From: Gloeomargarita sp. SKYG116
GTDB lineage: Bacteria > Cyanobacteriota > Cyanobacteriia > Gloeomargaritales > Gloeomargaritaceae
DNA length: 64,000 bases
Assembly (NCBI GenBank): GCA_025056115.1
Contig: JANWVM010000004.1
Coordinates: 1-64,000, forward strand
Reading direction: 5' to 3'
Numbering within the stretch: the stretch's first letter is position 1; every line of letters starts with the position of its first letter. The notes under the pieces are model-generated. The model had not been told where the DNA came from and did not search any database. It saw only the letters and a program-made list of their open reading frames with translations. Shown here piece by piece: positions 46,003 through 53,914 of the stretch. The position numbers and the translations under genes are program-made.

Positions 46003-47511
46003 TTACCGCCGTCGCCACCACACCACCGCAGCCGTCACCAGCGCGCCTCCAGGCAACCCCACCAGCGCCAGCAAACTCACCGATGTCGCCAGTGGCCTCG
46101 AAATGTTCAACCGGCGGTTGGTCGGGTCCTTGGGACGGATGGACAGGGGTTGATTGTCTTGACCGGCCAGCCAACTGACGCTGTTGAGAAAAATATCCCC
46201 ATTGCGTTGCAAGTTGAACAACCCATCACCCGCAAAGTCCGAGTCGCCAATCACGACGAGTCGTCCCTTGCCCTTGGTCACCGCCACACCGACTGGCAAC
46301 GGCCCTTCCCGGTCCTGCTGCGGGTCAAAAAAGGGTTCTTCTCGGGTATTGCGTTCAGCCCAAATGCCCCGACCCGTCAAGAACAAGGGCACACCATTTT
46401 TCTCCCCTTCCCCCACCAAATCCACCGGCTGGGCAATGGGAAACAGCGCCAAACTCTGGCCAAAATCCCGAGTAATCGGATGGTCTGCATAACGGGTGGT
46501 CACCGCCACACCGCGTCCGGCCCCCTGGATGATTTCGGTTTGGGAGACAATGATCCGCCCGTCTAATTTCACCCCAACCTGTTGCAACAACGGTCCCAGG
46601 CCCCGGTCATTGCGTTCCGGCTCTAGGGGGTCGAGCAGGAGCAATAACCCACCCCCTTGCTGCACGAAAGTTTGCAAAGCCTTGACTTCCGGCTCCAAAA
46701 ACGGCTGCTGCGGCCCGGCGACGACGACCACCTTGGTGCCTTGGGGAATTTGCGGCGTTTCCGTCAGGTTCAGCGGCTGCACCTCAAAATTGCGCGCCTG
46801 CAAGACTTGTTTTGCCTGGGAAAAACCTGCCCGTTGCCCTGGCTGCACTGGCTCCAGCGACCGTTCCCCATGCCCCTGGATAAACACCACCTTGCCCTGG
46901 TTGGGTTGGGTCAACCGGAAGATGGCATTGCTCAAGTTCGACTCATTCAGTTGCTCTCGCAGGCGCTCGCGGCGTTGCCCGCTCTCTAGGTACACCTCGC
47001 CAAACCCCTGCACCCCAAACTGCTGGGCTAGCACCGGATTGCGGCGGGGGTCAATCACTTCATAGGTCAACTGGCCCTGGGATGCCCGCCGGTAGTTCTC
47101 CAGCAACTGGCGCGCCGCCTGGTTAATCTGCTGGTCAAAAATAATCACCCGCACCGGCGCTTTCAGGTTCTGCATCAGGCGTTCGGATTCCGGGGCCAAC
47201 GTAAACCGCTGGTTCGCACTCACATCCACCTTGGCGGGGTACTGGGCGGCCAAGAAATTCACCAGCCCCAAAATCACCAGCACCGCCAGGGTACGCAACA
47301 GGACATTGCCCCCCACCTCCAATGCCCGCCGGTCCCACAGGGGCAACCGGAACAGAGCATAGCCTAGCAGCGCAATTCCCGCTCCTAGCACCAGGCCGCC
47401 CCAGGGGGGATTTTTCGGCCCCACGACGACTAGCACCACGCCCGCTGTCACCAGGGCCACGCCCAACCACGTCGGCCAATAGTTACGGACAAACTTGGTC
47501 ACGCCCTGCAT
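46003..47511 (-). CDS. GldG-like ABC-transport auxiliary protein
   Basis: This 502-aa protein has three N-terminal membrane helices (about 15-95), a large periplasmic region of the GldG/ABC_transp_aux type (SANQRFTLAPESERLMQNLKAPVRVIIFDQQ at about 110-140; VFIQGHGERSLEP; RLVVIGDSDFAGDGLF at about 420), and a C-terminal helix. In Bacteroidetes GldG works with GldF and GldA in gliding. Cyanobacteria carry the same trio without a settled function. The gene follows the permease gene after 3 nt and closes the three-gene operon. Confidence 0.88.
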   Translation of the reverse strand: MQGVTKFVRNYWPTWLGVALVTAGVVLVVVGPKNPPWGGLVLGAGIALLGYALFRLPLWDRRALEVGGNVLLRTLAVLVILGLVNFLAAQYPAKVDVSANQRFTLAPESERLMQNLKAPVRVIIFDQQINQAARQLLENYRRASQGQLTYEVIDPRRNPVLAQQFGVQGFGEVYLESGQRRERLREQLNESNLSNAIFRLTQPNQGKVVFIQGHGERSLEPVQPGQRAGFSQAKQVLQARNFEVQPLNLTETPQIPQGTKVVVVAGPQQPFLEPEVKALQTFVQQGGGLLLLLDPLEPERNDRGLGPLLQQVGVKLDGRIIVSQTEIIQGAGRGVAVTTRYADHPITRDFGQSLALFPIAQPVDLVGEGEKNGVPLFLTGRGIWAERNTREEPFFDPQQDREGPLPVGVAVTKGKGRLVVIGDSDFAGDGLFNLQRNGDIFLNSVSWLAGQDNQPLSIRPKDPTNRRLNISRPLATSVSLLALVGLPGGALVTAAVVWWRRR

Positions 47512-47514
47512 CGC

Positions 47515-48321
47515 CTACGCCCTCTGGAACCGCAAGCCATCCACCCACTGCACCGTCAAAAACAACCCCAGCACTACGTAACTCAAAAACACGACGATGC
47601 TGGTGCTGCTGACCGACCCCTGGATCAAGCTGGTGTAGTTTTGCAACAGGGAAAAGTGGCGCAAGATGTTGGCTAACCAACCCCCCGTGCGGTCGGCAAT
47701 CGCTTGCAAAATCCACAGCAACAGAATCAACCCAAACGTACCCACTGCTGCCAATAGCGTGCTCTCGGTGGTGGCGGAAATAAACAACCCCAAGGACAAA
47801 ATCGCCGCCGCCAGTAGCACCAGTGCCCCATGCCCTAACAGAATCAACCCAAAAGAAAAGGGCGGTTCCGACTGGAGTAACGTCAAACTTTCATAGAACA
47901 AAATGGGCAGCAGCAATGTAATAAAAAACGTCAAAACCCCCGCCAGTTTGCCAATCGCCACCATAGTGGTAGTAATGGGGGATGTGGCCAACAATTCCAA
48001 CGTCCCCTGCTGGCGTTCCTGGGCAAATAAATTCATAGAAAGCAGGGGCAACACAAACAGCGATAGCGACCCCAATACTCCCAGATAATTCTCCAGAATC
48101 ACGGCTGGGACATCCACCGGCGGCGCACCCAATCCCGCTTGACCTTGCAAATCCTGAGCGGCGACATTGGCCTGCACGGCATTGAACAAGATGATGTAAA
48201 ACACCCCGGCGACAAACCAGTACACCCCGGCAATGACGTAGTTCAGGGACGTAGCAAAATACCCCTGTAATTCCTTGCGGTAAATCGCGACGAAATTGGC
48301 CCAAATCGTGCGCACGTTCAT
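47515..48321 (-). CDS. ABC-2 type permease, GldF-like
   Basis: This 268-aa integral membrane protein has six hydrophobic segments and a cytoplasmic N-terminus (MNVRTIWANFVAIYRKELQGYFATSLNYVIAG). It also has the LSMNLFAQERQQGTLELLATSPITTTMVAIGKL loop that is highly typical of ABC-2 permeases paired with GldA/GldG. It lies between the ATPase gene (44 nt upstream) and the GldG-like gene (3 nt downstream), so the three make one transporter. The cargo is unknown. Confidence 0.9.
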   Translation of the reverse strand: MNVRTIWANFVAIYRKELQGYFATSLNYVIAGVYWFVAGVFYIILFNAVQANVAAQDLQGQAGLGAPPVDVPAVILENYLGVLGSLSLFVLPLLSMNLFAQERQQGTLELLATSPITTTMVAIGKLAGVLTFFITLLLPILFYESLTLLQSEPPFSFGLILLGHGALVLLAAAILSLGLFISATTESTLLAAVGTFGLILLLWILQAIADRTGGWLANILRHFSLLQNYTSLIQGSVSSTSIVVFLSYVVLGLFLTVQWVDGLRFQRA

Positions 48322-48365
48322 CCCCGCAACTCCGGCGTCTATCCTACCACAGGTCAGGGAATTTC

Positions 48366-49322
48366 CTATTCATCCGTGTCTGCATCTACCGTTTCTTCAA
48401 CCGTTGTCAGTTGCAAAAACACGTCCTCCAAGGTGGCCCGCCGCCGGTTCATTTCGTAGAGTCGCAACCCCGATTGCACCACCAGCGCGGTTAACTCCGG
48501 CCCAATATCGGTGTTGCCTTCAGTGCTGACCGTCACCACATGGCTATCGCCCTGGCTTTGGGTTTGCACGCCCTTGACCCCCGTCCACTGGGATAAGGCC
48601 GCCAGCAAGGGTTGCACCTCTCCCGCCACCTTTAACTCATACTGGGTACGGTTATCCGAACGGTTCACCAGTTGGTCAATGGTATCGGTCGCCACCACTC
48701 GCCCCTTGTGGATGATTACCACCCGGTTGCAGGTCATGCTGACTTCTGGCAGGATGTGGGTTGACAGAATAATCGTATGGTCGCCCGCCAGGCTTTTGAT
48801 CAAATGCCGCACCTCAATAATTTGCTTGGGGTCAAGTCCCACCGTTGGCTCGTCCAGGATGATCACAGGCGGGTCGTGGACAATGGCTTGTGCGATGCCG
48901 ACCCGTTGCCGAAACCCCTTAGATAATTTGCGGATCAACTGGTGTCGCCGTTCGGTTAACCCGCAGCGCTGGATAGCCCAGTCCACCCGCTTGGCCCGGT
49001 CGCCGGCGCTGACCCCTTTGATACGAGCCACAAAGTGCAAAAATCCCTCCACCGTCATTTCCCGGTACAGGGGGGGTGTTTCTGGCAAGTAACCAATCCG
49101 CCGGCGCACCTCTAGCGAATCGTCCAACACGTCGTAACCGGCAATTTTCGCCGTACCGCTGCTCGGGGGCATGTAGCCGGTGAGCATCCGCATGGTGGTA
49201 GTTTTTCCCGCCCCATTCGGCCCCAGAAATCCCAAAATCTCCCCCTTTTCCACAGTGAAATTCAGGTCATCAACCGCCAGCGTCGAGCCGTAGCGCTTGG
49301 TCAGATGCTCAACCGTAATCAT
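48366..49322 (-). CDS. ABC transporter ATP-binding protein, GldA-like
   Basis: This 318-aa ATPase has Walker A GPNGAGKTT, the Q-loop GYLPETPPLYREM, an altered signature LSKGFRQRVGIAQ, Walker B VIILDEPTVGLDP and the H-loop STHILPEV. A C-terminal extension (about 220-318) fits the GldA/NatA class. I chose Met at 49322 (MITVEHLTKRYG); the open frame continues 46 codons upstream with sequence unlike ABC proteins. It drives the GldF/GldG-like partners immediately downstream. Confidence 0.93.
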   Translation of the reverse strand: MITVEHLTKRYGSTLAVDDLNFTVEKGEILGFLGPNGAGKTTTMRMLTGYMPPSSGTAKIAGYDVLDDSLEVRRRIGYLPETPPLYREMTVEGFLHFVARIKGVSAGDRAKRVDWAIQRCGLTERRHQLIRKLSKGFRQRVGIAQAIVHDPPVIILDEPTVGLDPKQIIEVRHLIKSLAGDHTIILSTHILPEVSMTCNRVVIIHKGRVVATDTIDQLVNRSDNRTQYELKVAGEVQPLLAALSQWTGVKGVQTQSQGDSHVVTVSTEGNTDIGPELTALVVQSGLRLYEMNRRRATLEDVFLQLTTVEETVDADTDE

Positions 49323-49356
49323 AGGTGCGGTGGCAACGTCTTCAGGGTCTATTATT

Positions 49357-50280
49357 TCACGTGGCTGGCGCAGCGACGCCAATTTCCTGCAGGCGCTGGT
49401 GCAAATACTCCCCAGCCGTGATGCGACCAAAACGAGCATCCCCACCCGTGCGGGCGACACAGGCCGGCAATGGCGTCAACTCCACCTCGGGTCGGGGATG
49501 GACGAAAAACGGCAACGAGTAGCGCGAGACATTCTGACCAGTGGGATTCATCACGCGATGGGTCGTGCTGCGCAGGAGTCCATTGGTCAACCACTGCAAC
49601 ATGTCGCCGCTATCCACCACCAGCGCTTCCGGCAGCACGGGCACTGGCCACCAGGTACCATCCCGCTGCTGGAGTTCGAGTCCCTCACTGGTCGCGCCGC
49701 ACAGGATGGTGATCAGGTTAATGTCCGTGTGGGGCGCTGCTCGCAGGATGCCAGGGGGTAATCCCGCCGGTAGGGGTGGGTAATGCGCCAAGCGCAACAA
49801 GGTGTCGCCGCCCCGCACCAGGTTGGGTAAAAAGTCCAGCGGCTGGTCGAGATACAGGGAAATCGCCTGGAGTAACTGCTCGGCGCATTGGTCTAAAGCG
49901 GCATACAGGCGGGTCAGGATGGGTGCCACATCCGGCAATTCCTGGGGCCAGAGATTGTTGGTGCGCCCAATGTGCCAAAACTCTTTCCAGTCGGGCAGGG
50001 GATGACCTTGGGCGTGTTCTTGCCCTAACGACACATACCCCCGTTGCCCGTGCCATTCGGGCTTGGCGTAGCGCTGTTTTTGGGCCAGGGGCAACGCAAA
50101 CAAGCCAACGACCTGTTCATAGGCAGCCGCCAGTAGGTCGGGCGTCAGACCATGGTCAACTAGAACGAAAAAGCCCACCTTCTCCAGCGCTTGACCCACT
50201 TGCCAGACAAATTCATGATGTTGGGCGGGCGTCCCCTGCGTCCAATCGGCCAGGCTCACCACAGGCAACGCGGTTGTCAT
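49357..50280 (-). CDS. 2-oxoglutarate/Fe(II)-dependent dioxygenase, isopenicillin-N-synthase-like
   Basis: This 307-aa soluble enzyme has an N-terminal DIOX-N domain (VGQALEKVGFFVLVDHGL). The Fe(II) site comes from His and Asp in APHTDINLITIL and His in STTHRVMNPTG. The 2-oxoglutarate-binding Arg-x-Ser is in RYSLPFFVHP. The substrate is unknown; such proteins are common single genes in cyanobacteria. It precedes the GldA-like gene by 34 nt on the same strand and could share its transcript. It is divergent from ilvB. Confidence 0.9.
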   Translation of the reverse strand: MTTALPVVSLADWTQGTPAQHHEFVWQVGQALEKVGFFVLVDHGLTPDLLAAAYEQVVGLFALPLAQKQRYAKPEWHGQRGYVSLGQEHAQGHPLPDWKEFWHIGRTNNLWPQELPDVAPILTRLYAALDQCAEQLLQAISLYLDQPLDFLPNLVRGGDTLLRLAHYPPLPAGLPPGILRAAPHTDINLITILCGATSEGLELQQRDGTWWPVPVLPEALVVDSGDMLQWLTNGLLRSTTHRVMNPTGQNVSRYSLPFFVHPRPEVELTPLPACVARTGGDARFGRITAGEYLHQRLQEIGVAAPAT

Positions 50281-50387
50281 TGGCCCTTAACCCATCTCCC
50301 CCTCCCCCTTTCAGCATAGATAAGCCGTGGCCGGTCAACGCTTAAAAATTCTTAAATTTTTTCGACTAGTTTGGCCGTTTTGTACCC

Positions 50388-50416
50388 TGGACAAGGGTAA
50401 AATCGGTCGTTACACT
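50388..50416 (+). promoter_or_regulatory. Predicted σ70-type promoter of ilvB
   Basis: TGGACA (50388-50393) and TACACT (50411-50416) are spaced by exactly 17 nt in the 179-bp spacer between the dioxygenase and ilvB genes. Transcription would start near 50423, leaving a leader of about 37 nt rich in T and A. I see no leader peptide or attenuator. Confidence 0.55.
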
Positions 50417-50459
50417 AAGGAAACACAACCGTTTTGTAATTTTTGCAACTGTTATTGCC

Positions 50460-52319
50460 TTGTTGACCAGTACGACGACCTCCGCGGCTGCGACGACTGC
50501 GCCGGCTAGTGCTGAAACGACTCCCCGCCGTTGCACAGGCGCTTACGCTCTGATTGATAGCCTGTACCGGCACGGTGTGCGGCATATTTTTGGGTATCCT
50601 GGCGGCGCTATTTTACCGGTCTATGACGAACTCTACCGCTGGGAAGCTGAAGGCAAGATGCAGCATATCCTGGTGCGGCACGAGCAGGCGGCGGGACACG
50701 GGGCAGACGGCTATGCGCGGGCGACGGGAAAGGTGGGGGTCTGTTTTGGGACGTCGGGGCCGGGGGCGACAAATCTGGTAACGGCAATTGCCACGGCGCA
50801 CATGGACTCCATCCCCATGGTAGTGATCACCGGGCAGGTGCGGCGGTCGGCCATTGGTAGTGATGCGTTCCAAGAGACGGACATTTTTGGGATTACGTTG
50901 CCGATTGTTAAGCATTCCTATGTGGTGCGCGACCCCCGCGATATGGCCCGGATTGTGGCGGAAGCGTTTTACATTGCCAGTACGGGGCGCCCAGGACCCG
51001 TGTTGATTGACATTCCCAAGGATGTGGGGGAAGAGCAGTTTGACTATGTGCCGGTCATGCCGGGGCAGGTGAAGTTGCCGGGGTACCGGCCCACGGTGAA
51101 AGGGAATCCGCGCCAGATTGCCCAGGCGAGCCGACTATTGCTAGAAGCGAAACGGCCCTTGCTGTACGTGGGGGGTGGGGCGATTGCGGCAGGCGCGCAC
51201 CGGGAAATTCAGCAATTGGCGGAGTGGTTCCAGATTCCCGTGACCACGACTTTGATGGGTAAGGGCGCGTTTGACGAGCAGCACCCGTTGTCGGTGGGAA
51301 TGCTAGGGATGCACGGGACGGCCTACGCCAACTTTGCCGTGAGCCAGTGCGATTTGTTGATTGCGTTGGGGGCACGGTTCGACGACCGGGTGACAGGGAA
51401 ACTGGCGGAATTTGCTCCCCATGCCAAGGTGATTCATGTGGACATTGACCCGGCGGAAGTCGGGAAGAATCGCCCGCCCGATGTGCCGATTGTGGGGGAT
51501 GTGCGGCAGGTGCTGGTGGATTGGTTGCAGTATTTGCAGACTGGGCCGCAGCCTGATCCTGAGCGCACGAAGCCCTGGTTAGCCCAGATTGCCGCCTGGC
51601 GCCAGGATTACCCGCTGGTGGTGCCCCGGGAAGGGGAATGGCTCTCGCCCCAGGAAGTAATTGTGACGTTGGGACAACTGGCGCCCGATGCCTACTACAC
51701 GACGGATGTGGGCCAGCATCAGATGTGGGCGGCTCAGTTTTTGAACTGCGGTCCCCGGCGGTGGATTTCCAGTTCCGGCTTAGGGACGATGGGGTTTGGG
51801 TTGCCGGCGGCGATGGGCGTCCAAGTGGCCCTACCGGATGCCCAAGTCATTTGCATTAGCGGCGATGCCAGTGTGCAAATGAACATCCAAGAGCTAGGGA
51901 CACTGGTGCAGTACCAATTGCCCGTGAAGACAGTGATTATCAACAACTTCTGGCAGGGGATGGTGCGCCAGTGGCAGGAAGCGTTTTACCAGGAGCGCTA
52001 CGCCCACTCGGCCATGGAAGCGGGAATGCCAGATTTTGTGAAGCTGGCGGAAGCGTATGGGGTCAAGGGGATGCTGGTGCGGCGGCGAGATGAACTGGAA
52101 TCGGCGCTCAAAGAAATGCTGGCGCATCCGGGGCCGGTTTTGATGGATGTGCATGTGAATCCCACGGAGAATTGCTACCCCATGGTGAAGCCGGGGCATA
52201 GTAATGACCAGATGTTTGGGTTGCCGGAGCGCCCGCGCCAGCGCACGGAATGTCCCGCTTGTAGTGCCCCCATTCAAAGTGAGTTTCGCTTTTGTCCGGC
52301 CTGCGGGCATCGGTTGTAA
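50460..52319 (+). CDS. ilvB: Acetolactate synthase, large subunit, with C-terminal zinc ribbon
   Basis: This enzyme condenses pyruvate to acetolactate in branched-chain amino-acid synthesis. The 619-aa protein has the ThDP-binding N-domain with the catalytic Glu ([20 protein letters not shown]), the FAD/central domain and the ThDP-Mg domain ([17 protein letters not shown], then [13 protein letters not shown]). No ATG lies before the conserved [15 protein letters not shown], so the start must be TTG (50460 or 50463) with no clear Shine-Dalgarno. The last 25 residues carry C598-x2-C601 and C612-x2-C615, a zinc ribbon not part of the core enzyme. The small subunit ilvN is not in the window. Confidence 0.93.
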   Translation: MLTSTTTSAAATTAPASAETTPRRCTGAYALIDSLYRHGVRHIFGYPGGAILPVYDELYRWEAEGKMQHILVRHEQAAGHGADGYARATGKVGVCFGTSGPGATNLVTAIATAHMDSIPMVVITGQVRRSAIGSDAFQETDIFGITLPIVKHSYVVRDPRDMARIVAEAFYIASTGRPGPVLIDIPKDVGEEQFDYVPVMPGQVKLPGYRPTVKGNPRQIAQASRLLLEAKRPLLYVGGGAIAAGAHREIQQLAEWFQIPVTTTLMGKGAFDEQHPLSVGMLGMHGTAYANFAVSQCDLLIALGARFDDRVTGKLAEFAPHAKVIHVDIDPAEVGKNRPPDVPIVGDVRQVLVDWLQYLQTGPQPDPERTKPWLAQIAAWRQDYPLVVPREGEWLSPQEVIVTLGQLAPDAYYTTDVGQHQMWAAQFLNCGPRRWISSSGLGTMGFGLPAAMGVQVALPDAQVICISGDASVQMNIQELGTLVQYQLPVKTVIINNFWQGMVRQWQEAFYQERYAHSAMEAGMPDFVKLAEAYGVKGMLVRRRDELESALKEMLAHPGPVLMDVHVNPTENCYPMVKPGHSNDQMFGLPERPRQRTECPACSAPIQSEFRFCPACGHRL

Positions 52320-52342
52320 GAGTTTCACGGGAAACCACTTTG

Positions 52343-52364
52343 TGCAGACTCATCAGACTCTGCA
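52343..52364 (+). terminator. Hairpin after ilvB (possible terminator)
   Basis: TGCAGA and TCTGCA enclose a further pairing (CTC-ATCA-GAC, one mismatch) to give a compact hairpin 24 nt after the ilvB stop. There is no T-run after it. A smaller hairpin (GTTTC-ACGG-GAAAC) lies just before it. It may end the ilvB transcript or act as a processing site. Confidence 0.35.
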
Positions 52365-52419
52365 GTACCAGGAAGCAGTTAGCTAAACTGTGGGAATAAA
52401 ACAAAACGAGTACTGCGTC

Positions 52420-52833
52420 ATGACTCTGCGACGGGCTTGCTTGCAGATTCTGCTAACGGCGATGGGATGGAGTGCTGTGCTGAACCCAGCAATGGCGCAA
52501 CCGCCCTGTCCCCTGTGGCAAGCAGGTATCACCGAATTCTCTCGCGCCTGTCTCCTCGCACAGTTGGCCGGTCCCCCTGCTGTAGATGAAGACCCTATCA
52601 CCACAGTGGTCACCCGCACGCCGCGCCGAGTGGATGATTCGCCCGCATCGGTGACAGTCATTGACCGCAAGCGCATTGAACGCAGCAATTCGCAAACGCT
52701 CCGGGATGTGTTCCGTTATGAGCCAGGGGTGTCGGTGCGACAGTCATTTTTCTACGACTCATGGGACATCAATGTGCGGGGTATCGGGGGCAGGCGCGTA
52801 CTGCGGCTGATTGATGGCATTCGCTTACCGTAA
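52420..52833 (+). pseudogene. Truncated TonB-dependent receptor (N-terminal remnant)
   Basis: This 137-aa frame has a signal peptide (MTLRRACLQILLTAMGWSAVLNPAMAQ), the segment CPLWQAGITEFSRACLLAQ, a TonB-box-like TTVVTRTPRR and the first half of a plug domain (SPASVTVIDRKRIERSNSQTLRDVF). It stops right after DGIRLP. The intact receptor at 53915 matches along the whole length and continues for over 600 residues from the same point. No barrel sequence follows; instead 53 nt on lies the inverted-repeat copy C. I judge it a decayed paralogue, although a short secreted product is possible. Confidence 0.85.
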
Positions 52834-52886
52834 GCTCATCTGGTAATAGTTCTCCCAGGCTTCTGCGGGTTTGACGATAGTTGCTC

Positions 52887-52962
52887 TACAGCTAAGTAAC
52901 CTTCAACAGGGGGACTTTGCCCTGCGACCCGCTGGACAACAAGCGTGGATAACTTGGCTGTA
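52887..52962 (+). repeat. MITE-like inverted-repeat element, copy C (76 bp, internally deleted)
   Basis: The ends TACAGCTAAG and, reversed, TACAGCCAAG match at 9 of 10. The core GCCCTGCGACCC and the right arm (ACAAGC..GAT.ACT..GCT.TAA) align with copies A and B with a single 1-nt gap, while about 28 bp of the left interior is missing. It sits 53 nt after the truncated receptor and 5 nt before the predicted -35 of the uptake operon. Confidence 0.68.
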
Positions 52963-52967
52963 ATTTA

Positions 52968-52996
52968 TTGCTTTTGAATTTTATTTTCAATAAACT
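52968..52996 (+). promoter_or_regulatory. Predicted promoter and FurA-like box of the uptake operon
   Basis: TTGCTT (52968-52973) and TAAACT (52991-52996) are spaced by 17 nt. Over the spacer and -10, 52977-52995 matches the published Anabaena FurA consensus (AAATAAATTCTCAATAAAT, from memory) at 14 of 19 positions. Two nested inverted repeats are visible: TTTATTG/CAATAAA (52964-52994) and TTGAA-7-TTCAA (52974-52990). Repression by Fur under iron-replete conditions is the natural reading, but it is inference. Confidence 0.5.
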
Positions 52997-53029
52997 GGGG
53001 TTAGGTTACGACATAAGGAGTCAATAGTG

Positions 53030-53872
53030 ATGCGGCTTTGGGTGCGGCGTGGGGCGCTGGCGCTGGGGATACTGTTGGCAAGTGCGACAGTAGCTTGGGC
53101 GCAACCCTATCGGCGGGTAGTGGCGCTGACGTCGTTAACGGCGGATATTTTGCACCGCTTAGATGGGCAACGGCTGGTGGGGGTGCCGGGAAGTTCCCTG
53201 CTGGAAAAGCAGCCGGAATTGGCGCGTTTACCCAAGGTGAGTGAAGGACGGGTGCAGCCAAATTTAGAGCGGATTGTAGCCCTGAAACCCGATGTGGTCA
53301 TTGGTGCAAGTCTTTTTCATGAACCGACGGCTAATCGCTTGCAATCTTTAGGCATTGCCACGCACTTAGTGGATGTGCGGCGCTGGGAAGACCTGGAAGC
53401 GGTGACGCGCCAGTTGGCTCAGTTGACGGCAACCAACCCAGACCCCTTGCTCCGGCTGTTTCGTTCCCTGAATGCCCCCAAACCAGCGCGGGCGCGCGAG
53501 GTGTTGGTTCTAGTCAGCGAACGTCCTATCTTGACACCAAATCGCGATAGCTGGGCGGGTTCCATGCTGGAGCGGTTTCACCTGCGGAACCTGGCGGCGG
53601 ATTTACAGGGACGTTCCCCGATCGCAGGTTATGTCACCCTGTCGCCGGAGCAGGTGTTGCGCTTGGACCCGGAGGTGCTGATTGTGGTGGGGGGACCCGG
53701 TGAGAATCCCTTGCCCCGCTGGCAATCCCAGTCGTTTTGGCGGCGGTTAAAGGCGGTACGACAAGGGGAGGTGTATGCCTTGGATTACTACGGACTGGTG
53801 AATCCGGGAAGTGTCGAAGCTATTCGGCAAGCAGCGCTGCGCCTACAGGCGATTGCCCAGGGACGGCGTTAA
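53030..53872 (+). CDS. Periplasmic metal-chelate-binding protein (BtuF/FecB type)
   Basis: This 280-aa class III solute-binding protein has a signal peptide (about 1-24, cleaved after AWA), then RRVVALTSLTADILHRL, LARLPKVSEGRVQPNLERIVALKPDVVIG and the long backbone-helix layout of the BtuF/FhuD/FecB group. It would deliver a cobalamin- or siderophore-like ligand to the permease at 56211. ATG 53030 has AAGGAG 9 nt upstream; a GTG 3 nt earlier is less likely. It is first in the operon binding protein-receptor-permease-ATPase. Confidence 0.87.
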   Translation: MRLWVRRGALALGILLASATVAWAQPYRRVVALTSLTADILHRLDGQRLVGVPGSSLLEKQPELARLPKVSEGRVQPNLERIVALKPDVVIGASLFHEPTANRLQSLGIATHLVDVRRWEDLEAVTRQLAQLTATNPDPLLRLFRSLNAPKPARAREVLVLVSERPILTPNRDSWAGSMLERFHLRNLAADLQGRSPIAGYVTLSPEQVLRLDPEVLIVVGGPGENPLPRWQSQSFWRRLKAVRQGEVYALDYYGLVNPGSVEAIRQAALRLQAIAQGRR

Positions 53873-53914
53873 GTTTCCATTTTCCCATTCGTTCAACAGG
53901 TGGAGGAGTGTGCA

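Noticed and set aside
52376-52390. Palindrome CAGTT-AGCTA-AACTG just upstream of the truncated receptor
   Set aside because: It is short, lacks a match to a known operator and precedes a decayed gene. It may be a relic operator, but I cannot support that.
52320-53029. Possible cobalamin riboswitch before the receptor or binding-protein genes
   Set aside because: I looked for the B12-box and the expected multi-arm fold and found only short hairpins, an inverted-repeat element and an AT-rich promoter.
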